A stretch of DNA of 64,000 nt from Strigamia acuminata (taxonomy: Eukaryota > Arthropoda > Chilopoda > Geophilomorpha > Linotaeniidae), in contig OX442314.1 in NCBI GenBank assembly GCA_949358305.1, positions 43,100,581 through 43,164,580 of the forward strand, given 5' to 3'. The notes beneath the pieces were generated by a model. The model was given only the letters and a program-made list of their open reading frames with translations. It was not told where the DNA came from and searched no databases. This document shows, one piece after another, positions 55,371-64,000 of the stretch. A program made the position numbers and the translations under genes. Each line of letters starts with the position of its first letter. Within the stretch, counting starts at the first letter, position 1.

Positions 55371-56763
55371 ATGGGAAGGAGGTGTTTTGTTCCACACTGT
55401 AAAGGAGGGTATCCTAACCAACCCAAGGTGTCAACATTCAAGACACCTAGCAACATCGAGGAAAGGAAGAAATGGCAAGCAGCAATTCCTCGAAAGGATC
55501 GTCAAATAACTGCAAAAGATTGCGTTTGTGAAGTTCATTTTCAACCAGATGACATAATCCGTTTTTGGGAAACAACCGATAACAATGGACTAGTTCTGGC
55601 ACATGTTGACTATAAGATACCTTCACTGAAGAAAGGTGCTGTGCCTTCATTATTCCCGAACTGCCCAGCTTACTTATCGAAAGGAAAACCTACCAAACGG
55701 AAATCACCTACAGAACGAAAGTTTTCAGCGACGGCAAAGAAAAAGTCTAACAAATCAAAAAAGCCCCATCTTGAGGAAATTGAAGAGCCCAATGTTGGAT
55801 CTAGCAAGGACTATGCAGAACCTAATGTTGGATCTGGCATGGACCATGCAGAGCCTAATGTTGGATCTAGCATTGAGTATGCAGAGCCTAATGTTGAATC
55901 TGGCATGGACAACGCAGAGCCTAATGTTGGATCTGGCATGGGCTACGCAGAGCCTAATGTTGGATCTGGCATGGACTACGCAGTGCCTAATGCTGGATCT
56001 GGCATGGACTACGCAGAGCCACAATGTGCAGAACCAATCGAAGAAATTAATAATCCGGATATTTTGTTTGGTAACATACGACTCTTAGCTTCAACTTTAA
56101 AATTTAAAGTTCCACACGCATCTTGGTTACTTCAAGTCAATGATGCGCCAAAAAAGTAGTCTGTCACGTTTTTCCAAATTCACACTCAATCATTTGGACC
56201 TACTGTTATACAGAAATGTTTAACTGTTACTGATACCCTGCAGTTTTCGTGTTTCATTTTCAACAGAATTAAAATGCCAGTTGACCAGTGAAACTGACAG
56301 GATAAAAGACATTAACCACTTGGAAGAATTACTCGTCACGTTACATGATTCTAAGATTTGTTACGGAGGCCCTAACAAGGAGCAATTCCCGGGTATTTCT
56401 TCTGAATCTGCACATATCGACTATATGGGCAGATGGAGACACAACAAGTGCTCATTTTTGTGCAGTAATGACTCAAACACTTTTAGCTACTCGAACACTT
56501 GCAGTTTCTGTAAAAATTTAGATAAAACACTTTTAAGCATACTGTATAGGAAGAAAACTACTACCAAAGTCTCTAGAGCTAGGTGTTTGGTTTCACCTAC
56601 TGAAAAAATCAACCTAATTCGAAAAGCAACAAAAAACGAACGCAGAGCAAGGCAACGGCTGAATCTCAAGGTGACAGTTCTCAAAAGACAGCTGGAAAGC
56701 TTGAAGCAAGAATATGCAGGAAAAAAAAAAACGAGAGTAAATCAGAATAAATATTATTTTTGA
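55371..56763 (+). CDS. THAP-domain protein, copy B (intact coiled coil)
   Basis: The exons 55371-56070 and 56267-56763 close in frame to 398 aa. The first exon encodes the same protein sequence as copy A, with the THAP C2CH finger and eight 11-residue repeats. The second exon encodes a Cys-containing middle (CSFLCSN, CSFCKN) and a basic, Leu-spaced C-terminal helix (RRARQRLNLKVTVLKRQLES), likely a dimerising coiled coil. This looks like the functional parent form. The donor GTAACA and acceptor CAACAG are identical in both copies. Target genes are unknown. Confidence 0.83.
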
Positions 56764-57182
56764 ATGTCAATATGGACCAAACCGCAACTTTATTGGTCAA
56801 AATTATGTCAAAATTGTTGAGTTTGTCATTCAACATTCTCTCTCTCATTTACTAGTATACACATGATTTTGCAATATTGCTTGTGTCCAGAACCCTAAAT
56901 TAGAGTATTCTTGTATTAATGGATTGTTCAAATGAAAAAAATTCAGAATGATGGTCCAATAAACCATTACTCACTTTTACTCATTTTTACTAACGACTCG
57001 ATAAACGACCATTTTACAAGATAATTACTCTTGAACGCATCAAAACACAATGCTGTAAAATTTAAATTGAATAATTAAAACATTAAAAAAAAAAGTTAAT
57101 AAGAAAACAAAAATGATATAATACTTTTGACATTTTACTAAATTATTCTTCCTTTTAAAAATAAAAAATAAAAATATAAATT

Positions 57183-57229
57183 TGGACACACCGGGAATCG
57201 AACCTGGGTCTTTTCACTGAGTTACGTCC
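57183..57229 (-). other. tRNA-like element without anticodon arm, copy B
   Basis: Identical to the element at 52880-52926 as part of the segmental duplication. Confidence 0.5.
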
Positions 57230-57482
57230 CCGATCGACCCAGAAACCACCCAAAACCAAATTTTCATCAACAAAAAATCCGCTTTCTAAAATTCCAAATC
57301 ATTAAATAAAAATTAAAAAAAAAAAAAAAAACTCCTTTCATTACAGTCACAAAAATGTCTGTTTTTTTTACTACTAAAATAGCAAAACAACTTTTCAAAA
57401 ACTCTCTTGTCATTATTACGTGAGTATGTATGTTCCAAACCATGGTAACCAGTCTCCAGGCTGCCATGGCGAAGACCATATC

Positions 57483-57783
57483 CAGGCACGGATCTAGCTT
57501 TTGGCTTGAGGTGTTTTTGGGGCCCCTTTATCAAAATTTGTAATAGCGACCTATCTTCTTTTTTCTTTTTTTAGTACATTGCCTTGTCTTGGGGCCCCCC
57601 TAAACCTTGGGAGCCTGGGCTCAAGCCCCATTAGCCCTATGCTATACTCTTTCCGCACTCAAGAGGAGCCCTGGAAGCTGGGCTCCCATTGGTCTACTGC
57701 TACACTACTGAAATAGCTCGGCCAATGGGAGCCCAGCTTCCAGGGCTCCTCTTGAGTGCGGAAAGAGTATAGATCCGCCCCTG
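57483..57783. mobile_element. hAT-type MITE containing a perfect 51-bp hairpin
   Basis: The ends CAGGCACGGATCTA and (complement) CAGGGGCGGATCTA are flanked by ACCATATC/ACCATACC (one mismatch in eight). Inside, 57642-57692 and 57722-57772 are exact reverse complements around a 29-nt loop. No ORF. Confidence 0.8.
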
Positions 57784-57791
57784 ACCATACC

Positions 57792-59261
57792 AGTCACTAT
57801 ACCACTGCAATTCATATGTAATCAACCGGGAATCAAACAGAGATTTATTTTTTTTCATTAATTGCATTTAATGTAATGGATAACAGCTGAGATAACTCAT
57901 TTCGTATAATATTTTATAATATTTATTTTATAATATGGGGTCGTCCATAAATTATGTAACGCCTGAAGGGGGGGGGAAGGGGGTTTCATATTTTGTTACG
58001 AGTTGTTACGACGGGGAGGGGGGGGGTTCTTAAAAATATTACGTAACAAAAAGTGAAAATTTTGCTTTTATTGTTTCAATTCATTATTATTGTAAATTTT
58101 AAATTTTTGTAAAAAATTTTAAATTTTTGTAAAAAATTTTAAATTTTTGTAAAAATTTTTAAATTTTTGTAAAATTTTGTATTATAAGCTTGTATCAAAT
58201 TTTTTTTTTTGGGGGGGATGGTAAGTTTTGTTGCGTAATATTCCAGGGGGGGTTTGTGGATTTGTTACAACGTTGTAACAGGGGGGGGGGGGGGGAGGGG
58301 GTCTAAAAATCAAAAAATTTAAATACATTTCTTCCAGACTCGAAACTGATTTACTGTACGACATGTTCGCTAGTGTAACGCGCACATACACGCAACGTGC
58401 AGGAAACGCGAAAACGAATGCGGGAATTCAACACGCTGGCAAAAAATAACGCTGGCACACAAAACGCTGGCACTAGAAATGCTGGCACCAGCAACACTGG
58501 CAAATAAAAGGTTACAATGGGATAGAATATAATCACTTTTTAATTAAATATTTACAACGCTAAAAAAGAGAACGCTGGCAAAAAAAAAATATATTCCAGA
58601 AAGGCTAAAACTGAAAACGCTGGCAGTCCTAGACGCTGGCAACGCTGTGCACCAGCAAATTATTGTGGGCTATTATTCTGGCTTTTATTGTTTTGTATTG
58701 CTTGTACAACATGAAAATAATAATCCAACACTTAAAAATTTGTTCCAAATATTTCCAAAAGCTGAACAGAATGTAATGAATGCTGTGCTAATGATTTAAT
58801 GAAAGTTAATAAACAAAAGGAGAAATAAAGAATTTCTGACCTGTCCCCTTGTGCGCATAAAATAAATGGTAAAATGTTTACTAAATCAGTCGTGTTAGAA
58901 ATTTATATAATATTATATTAGAAAATTAAGATCCAATTATCACACAGAATTTGTCATGAATTCCTAATCTATTTTTAATTAAATGATGGCTTGCACATTT
59001 GCAGGTAATTTTGCTCGAGAAAATTCATTATCTTCGCTTTGCACCAATTGGCTAAACTCGATCACGTGCGATACTCCATGATCCTACTTAAACGCATTGG
59101 AAAATAGGTAATGCACACTCGACAAGAAATTTTGCCGAACACGCTCCATTTTGAGAAATCTATTGTTCAATTCTGAAAACACGTAAGAAAATAGAAATTG
59201 CTCATCTCAATTGTTCTTACATTAATTCTCTAATTTTTATAGCGATCCAATAAGAAAAACT
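57792..59261. other. Intergenic region with G-runs and CGCTGGCA repeats
   Basis: It holds G-runs at about 57968-58030 and 58200-58300, an A/T repeat TAAATTTTTGTAAAAA, and about nine scattered copies of A-A/C-GCTGGCA at 58430-58660. No coding region is seen. The last 200 bp probably contain the promoter of the peptide gene. Confidence 0.5.
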
Positions 59262-59942
59262 ATGGCCAACGGTACCGGTACTGTTCTTCTGATGCTGTGT
59301 GCCTTCTTGATGCTTGCTCAACTTATTGGGTAAATAACCAAAAACCTAGTTGTTTTGAACTTAAAGTTAAGTGCGTGCTTCTTCTCCGTCTTCCTGGGCC
59401 AAGTAAACTTACAATCCATTAAAAGAAACTCAGACAGTTTCCAATGTCTGTGTTTACACAAACATTGTGTAAACTTGTTGGGACGCATGCTCACATAAAT
59501 AAGAACTAGGGAGTGCAGATTGTTTGGTTTTAGGCCTTTAATCGTTGTCTAGAGGTTGGAGTCCTCCAGTCTACCCACATGCTGGCCGTGCCGCGTAGTT
59601 TGCGATAAGTTATAGTTGAATGAAAAACTAATGGGAACCAACTTCATTCATTATCTAAACGATTGAGTATAATGAAAAATATCAGTTGATGAGCAGAAAG
59701 AGAAGAAGATCCAAATCACAATCTGTTGGTTCAACTCTATGAATGCAATGCACCAAACGCACATTCTACAATGAACTTTGCACCTGTATTCCTTAAGCTC
59801 ATGTAAATCATGTGTTAACTCAAATCGTTTTTCTTCCAGAGCTTGTCAAGAAGAAGGTTACGGGTGTCATAAACATAGTGACTGCTGCAACGGAAAATGC
59901 GGAGGCTTTTACTTTTGTAAATATGCTAATCCATTAGGTTGA
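59262..59942 (+). CDS. Small secreted inhibitor-cystine-knot-type peptide
   Basis: Two exons (59262-59329 and 59840-59942) with a phase-2 GT-AG intron encode 56 aa. Residues 1-23 form a hydrophobic signal peptide. The mature part has six cysteines spaced C-x6-C-x5-CC-x3-C-x5-C, the classic knottin framework (three disulfides expected). This scaffold occurs in venom toxins, antimicrobial and protease/amylase-inhibitor peptides and in non-venom secreted peptides, so the role cannot be assigned. There is no propeptide between signal and first Cys, unlike many venom precursors. AATAAA follows at about 60009. The intron break just before the cysteine module is common in such genes. Confidence 0.85.
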
Positions 59943-60145
59943 GATTGACCAATTTGAACAATTCCTACTGTATATCGCTAGAGCATCAATATACATATAC
60001 TAGTAGATAAATAAAGATGTACTTCTAATGCAAACCGGAATTATTTATTAACACTCGTAACAGTCACAAACACAAGCAATTTACACTTTGCTCATTGAAA
60101 GAAAACCAAGTGCGAAGATTAATTTCCTCAACAGAAACATCAAGT

Positions 60146-61437
60146 TGTGAGTGTTCGGACGGACGCCACGTGGTCTGGGGAGGACCACGAGGCGCTGGAC
60201 GCAACACACACGATGATTAAATCCACGAAATACACGAAAGACACAAGTTTAGGTTTTGGTTATTACTTTATTGTTGTCTAGGGGTATGATATGGTGTCTC
60301 AAGGTGTATTTCCCAAATGTAATAGCGGTTTTGCCGCTATTCCTGATTGACCACGTGTCACGGCAATCGGTTGCGGCGATCCGGGTTTTTACTTATTAAA
60401 TTATTTAAATTCAATAAGCAATCGTCGTAGAGATGCCGTACAGGACTTCTACTCTGTGGCCAAATGTTTGTCTAGGGGAATGATTTTACACAGAGTAAAG
60501 GAAAAATTAGATAGTTTTAATCGTTCAAAATACAAAGGAGGTATTATTTAAAATGTTTGGGGTCGATCTGGCTTCTTCTTCAAATATACACTCACAGTTG
60601 ACCGTTGGCTCCAAGATGGCGTCGATGGCGTCGTGTGAGCGCGGGATTTTAGCGGAGTAAACTCAACGCTAAAATACGTTGCTAAAATATACTAAAAATC
60701 CTCGCGGAGCAAGCTCAACACGAGAATACGTCTTGCACACAGCGGTTTGATTATTACGGAGCAAGCTCGACGTAACAATCCGTCTTAACACAATCCGCCT
60801 TGTGGAGTTAAACTCAACACAAAGCCTTCAAATTGACAGAGCAAGCTCAATGTCAATTTACACACAGAAATGGCTTAAATTACGCGTAGTAATTCAAGCA
60901 GAAAGGCGCTATTCCGTACAGTTGGCACGGACCAGCAATGAATCTCAACTCTTCCAGATATCACAGATCACACTTAGCAATGGTTGGCATAAGTTTGACA
61001 CAGATGTGAATGGTTTGGAAGCAGAATCAAGAATGCGGGAAGAGTGGGCCAAAACCGTTTGGCTCACTCCTAAATCTGCTCAGAAAAGCTGCGCAGATGA
61101 CGAGTTGCACAAAGATCACACACGGCCGCCTTCGGGTCGTGTGCAACAATTGAGCCGGGCACGCGCGAGGGGAAGGGATGCTCCGCCCAGGCACACGCCT
61201 AGCAGCATCATCAAAGCAATGCACGCTGCAGCGCGATTGGTTGACGCTGTTGCTGGGCCAAAACTTGCTGCAAAACACAATATTATTTGGGTAATATTGT
61301 GTCTTGGTTTATATTTTATTAATGTATGTTTTATTTCAATTTACATTGAAACAAAACATATAAGCTTGTTGAATATGTTTATAAGACAATTTGGAAATAT
61401 GGTGCGCACTCAAATAGGAATATTTGAGGTCACCACA
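60146..61437 (-). repeat. 3' LTR of the second retrotransposon (1292 bp)
   Basis: In sense it starts TGTGGTGACC next to the polypurine tract and ends CACTCACA (TG...CA). The outer boundary is inferred from the TG/CA rule because the partner LTR is outside the window. It contains the hairpin array at 60646-60898. Confidence 0.75.
60646..60898 (-). other. Array of six covarying hairpins in the LTR
   Basis: Five stem-loops (60646-60675, 60698-60727, 60749-60780, 60797-60825, 60830-60859) have different 8-10-bp stems around nearly the same apical segment, in sense TTGAGCTTGCTC or TTGAGTTTACTC: a two-base bulge, GAG:CTC and a CUUG-type loop. A sixth (60874-60898) has loop TACGC. Imperfect pairs inside the stems are C/A on the plus strand, hence G.U in the element's RNA. 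This strongly suggests a selected RNA structure. Confidence 0.85.
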
Positions 61438-61458
61438 CTTCCCCCCCTTTTAAGAAAG
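61438..61458 (-). other. Polypurine tract of the second retrotransposon
   Basis: In sense it reads AAAAGGGGGGGAAG directly before the LTR's TGTGG, a textbook plus-strand primer. Confidence 0.85.
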
Positions 61459-61610
61459 AATCCTATTCTTTTCCAAAAGAGACAGGTAAGTATGAGAATA
61501 AATACACAAAGTTTCAAAGTAAAATGGAACAGGATATATATTTATTCTTTTTTATTACAGTGTAAAAATAAAAAAAGGAATTATTTTTAATGAACGGGCG
61601 TGTTCCCTAA

Positions 61611-64000
61611 TTATTTCGGCAACATGTCCGTCGAATGATCGTTTGGATCTTTGTGCTCTGTGACGGTGCACAAAGGTCGGCCGGCGTTTGGTCCTGACCG
61701 GAAGCCAGGGTTGATGTGGAGCCACACTTGCTTGATGCGGTCCACACCATCCCTTCGTCCAAAACCCATCTCGAAATACTCCTGCGGGTCTTGAGGCGTA
61801 ATTCGAGCGAACACCAGGCGTTGATGTAGGATCCACGGCTGTTGTTCCTTGATGTGGTTTTCCAGCCACGCGAGGACTCGGTTGCATAAATCCTCGCTGT
61901 TCTGGAGAATCGTTTTCGTCGCGCTCGTTATGTAGCAGAAGGCGTATAATGAGCGCAAACGTTGATAGGCGGTGAGGTGGGTGGCCATATTCGATCCCCT
62001 ATCTCTCGGCGGCGAATCCTTTGGAGGAGGCGGCGGTGGCGGCGACTTTTTGCAGATCGAGAGGGATCTGGATCTGCGCAAAGCCGGGGTGCGCGTCTTT
62101 GGTCTGGCACCGCTGGCCACAGGCACGACGAACTCGCGATCGTCGCTGTCGAGCCATTCCATCGGAGACGAGATGTTGCAACTCGGTGCCTCGGTTGCAC
62201 GGGAAACACTCGACGTTGCCGTGATGGCAGCGTGGAGTGGAGCTGCGGATGACGGTGGTGCGCCAGCGGGACGGGCGGTAGCTCGTTCTGCTGCGCGTCG
62301 CTGCTTCAGCGCAGCCCATTCCTGCCGTAGTCGAATGGCGGATCCAGCCGGAGTTTCGCCAGTCGCCTCGGCTTGTTGCGTCAATTCGGCGAGCATCGTT
62401 GGAGGATCGGGGCGAACTGACTCCCAATCGTCCAGCAAGGCTCGTGGAAGCCCTAACGGCACGGTCCACAATCGAGTGGCGGCCGCCAGAGCAATCTGTG
62501 GGTCGGGAAAGACTCCTTGGAACAGGATTCGAAGAAGTCCCTCCGACAACTTCCTGTTCATCTTCTGCAGCGTCCGTTGCAGTTGCTTGTCGGACTTGCA
62601 CGACGCAAGCTCTCGCGCAAGCCATTGCCATTCTTTCTCTCCTTCGCGGATCTGAGCGAGTTGGTATTCGTCCAGATGCGCGAGGTACATCGTTTGGGCT
62701 GTCTCGGGAAACGATGAGAATCGCCTCCAGAGATCAGCGCACTCCTGTGCGGGAAATGGTTCTTGAGAGACGTATCCCTCAAAACGGATGACCGATGTCA
62801 CGTGTGGCACGGGCACCGATGGGTCTGGTCGCATGTCGCTGGTGACTGGGCGGCAAGCGAACGGCAAAGAGGTGTTGACGTCTCCTTGACCGGCTTGCAA
62901 TGCGGCGATGCGTCGATCTTCTTTTGCTATCTCGTCCGACCAGTCAATCCGGCCGGAGGAGGAAGCGCTAAGCTGTGAAGCGTTGGACTTTTCTTCACGC
63001 GACGAGAGTGAACTCCTCGTGGAAGATTGGCGCGATTGCACTCGAGGTCGGCTTCGGGATGTGGGTCTCGACACGGACTTCGAATGTCTTTTTGGCGGCG
63101 TCGGCTCGCGTCGGTGATGTGAGCGATGACGAGTCTTCTGGAGTGGAGGTAACCCTCCAATGGCGCCTTCCCCCGACGACTGTGTTGGGGAGGAGCGACG
63201 GCCACTGTAGGGCGACCTCGATGATCGTGACCTCGACGTGGAGCGCGGTGGCACCACGTGGATGGTGGAAGCGACCTGTACCCGGGGCTCAGGCTCTGGA
63301 TACGGGTTTGGCACGAAATCAGCATGGAAACATCCGCCCATGGCTAGCTGATGCATCTCCGATTGGCATGTCGGCACCCAACGTTTCTTTCCGTCCGTTG
63401 TTACACGGAAAGATTCGTGGTAGAGGCGTACAACCTCGGCCTTGGTTTGGTCCAAGCGTTGGAAAATGTCCTCCAAAATCTGTCGACGCTCCCACGCAGG
63501 AGCGTTGAAGTAACGGCGATGGTCTCGCGTTTCTTGATTGATCACTGTGAAGGCGAAGTCGAGCAACACGTTTCGCAGTGGTCCGAAGGTGTCGCGCTTC
63601 ATTGCCCACTCGAGGGCGTCGCGATGACCGAATCCATCGATTAAATAGGCGATCCGAAACTTCGTTCCCCATCGCTTGTTTAAGGCCTTGGAGAACTTGT
63701 GTCGGGCCGCCCAAAACGTTAGTCTTCCTTTAGACTTTATGATCTCCGGTGGCAAAGCGTGTCGCCAGACACCAGGAGCTGTCGGAACATCGGGATGCAG
63801 TTCAAGATGCGTTTCCCGAAGCTGGATGATCCGGTCGTGTCTCTGTGCACGAGTTTCGCCGTTTGGATCGGCGAATAGGCCTCCTCGAAGTTGTGGTCGG
63901 GGCGGCGTGACTGGCAAACGGGCAGCAGCGTCGGCCAGAGCGGCTTGAGCTTCGGCGGACGCTTCGGCGGACTCTTCGGTGACATCCACGGATGCATTCA
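61611..64000 (-). CDS. Long ORF of the second retrotransposon, unknown function, 5'-truncated
   Basis: At least 796 codons remain open to the window edge; the first in-frame codon usable as a start near the edge is only GTG, so the true N-terminus lies outside. The protein is hydrophilic. An N-terminal folded part contains GRLTFWAARHKFSKALNKRW. A Ser/Arg-rich middle (about residues 245-345) resembles an RNA-binding tail. A helical segment (about 400-490) carries DLWRRF and ends LLRILFQGVFPD. A proline run and a C-terminal domain with LYAFCYITSATKTI follow. There is no membrane segment, protease, RT or integrase. Its position just before the 3' LTR matches the third ORF of the other element, with which it may share a segment. 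Confidence 0.75.
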   Translation of the reverse strand, partial: NASVDVTEESAEASAEAQAALADAAARLPVTPPRPQLRGGLFADPNGETRAQRHDRIIQLRETHLELHPDVPTAPGVWRHALPPEIIKSKGRLTFWAARHKFSKALNKRWGTKFRIAYLIDGFGHRDALEWAMKRDTFGPLRNVLLDFAFTVINQETRDHRRYFNAPAWERRQILEDIFQRLDQTKAEVVRLYHESFRVTTDGKKRWVPTCQSEMHQLAMGGCFHADFVPNPYPEPEPRVQVASTIHVVPPRSTSRSRSSRSPYSGRRSSPTQSSGEGAIGGLPPLQKTRHRSHHRREPTPPKRHSKSVSRPTSRSRPRVQSRQSSTRSSLSSREEKSNASQLSASSSGRIDWSDEIAKEDRRIAALQAGQGDVNTSLPFACRPVTSDMRPDPSVPVPHVTSVIRFEGYVSQEPFPAQECADLWRRFSSFPETAQTMYLAHLDEYQLAQIREGEKEWQWLARELASCKSDKQLQRTLQKMNRKLSEGLLRILFQGVFPDPQIALAAATRLWTVPLGLPRALLDDWESVRPDPPTMLAELTQQAEATGETPAGSAIRLRQEWAALKQRRAAERATARPAGAPPSSAAPLHAAITATSSVSRATEAPSCNISSPMEWLDSDDREFVVPVASGARPKTRTPALRRSRSLSICKKSPPPPPPPKDSPPRDRGSNMATHLTAYQRLRSLYAFCYITSATKTILQNSEDLCNRVLAWLENHIKEQQPWILHQRLVFARITPQDPQEYFEMGFGRRDGVDRIKQVWLHINPGFRSGPNAGRPLCTVTEHKDPNDHSTDMLPK

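Larger units (their letters stand above)
55185..57320. repeat. Segmental duplication, copy B
   Basis: It pairs with 50868-53017 at very high identity with a few small indels. The copies diverge on both sides in A-rich or AAAATGG-type simple sequence. Confidence 0.9.
60146..64000 (-). mobile_element. Second LTR retrotransposon, 3' portion
   Basis: It consists of a 3' LTR, a perfect polypurine tract and a long ORF, all minus-strand, cut by the window edge. The family differs from the element at 3205-16888 in LTR and ACGCGT content. Pol is not in the window, so the class is undetermined. Confidence 0.85.

Noticed and set aside
60802-61590. 262-aa plus-strand ORF in the LTR
   Set aside because: It runs antisense through the LTR and hairpin array and beyond the LTR edge; no protein features.

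Overview
The window is nuclear DNA of an invertebrate animal. The genes are split by short spliceosomal introns, mostly below 1 kb, and encode animal proteins: an SH2B adaptor, MFSD9, RBM8A/Y14, TAMM41, GLRX3, a DEG/ENaC channel, Artemis and THAP proteins. Retained Artemis and abundant small DNA transposons fit many arthropods and other invertebrates. The sequence alone does not fix the phylum. All gene models were built by eye from splice signals and reading frame. The main ones close exactly in frame.

Layout. 1-2.8 kb: no gene recognised. 3.2-16.9 kb: a young, nearly intact Ty3/gypsy-class LTR retrotransposon on the minus strand. It has a tRNA-Phe-type primer site, gag, a -1 frameshift into pol, five AT-hooks inside pol, and a third ORF with a DnaJ-like zinc motif. 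It sits inside an older Tc1-like repeat, and one of its LTRs was later hit by a 340-bp MITE. 17.4-18.4 kb: remnants of the OPRT half of UMP synthase, probably a pseudogene. 19.1-26.4 kb: SH2B adaptor (+). 27.8-35.9 kb: a compact run of four minus-strand housekeeping genes (MFSD9, RBM8A, TAMM41, GLRX3). 36.6-38.2 kb: a membrane-anchored PQQ/sorbosone-dehydrogenase-like protein (+). 38.6-38.9 kb: duplicated scraps of RBM8A and of the UMPS relic. 40.5-46.6 kb: one gene that appears to encode two complete DEG/ENaC domains in a single polypeptide. 47.5-50.4 kb: Artemis nuclease (-). 50.9-57.3 kb: a tandem segmental duplication carrying two THAP genes, separated by a higher-order minisatellite. 59.3-59.9 kb: a small secreted cystine-knot peptide gene. 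60.1 kb to the edge: the 3' end of a second LTR retrotransposon (-).

The strongest unexplained signals are: (1) five consecutive hairpins plus a sixth in the second element's LTR, with different stems, a shared apical sequence, and mismatches that are all G.U on the element's sense strand; (2) about 39 copies of the palindrome ACGCGT in the first element, in all reading frames and in non-coding parts, against about 3 in the rest of the window; (3) the concatenated DEG/ENaC gene; (4) AT-hook arrays and novel third ORFs in the retroelements. The introns also hold a hAT-type MITE family with clear 8-bp target duplications.
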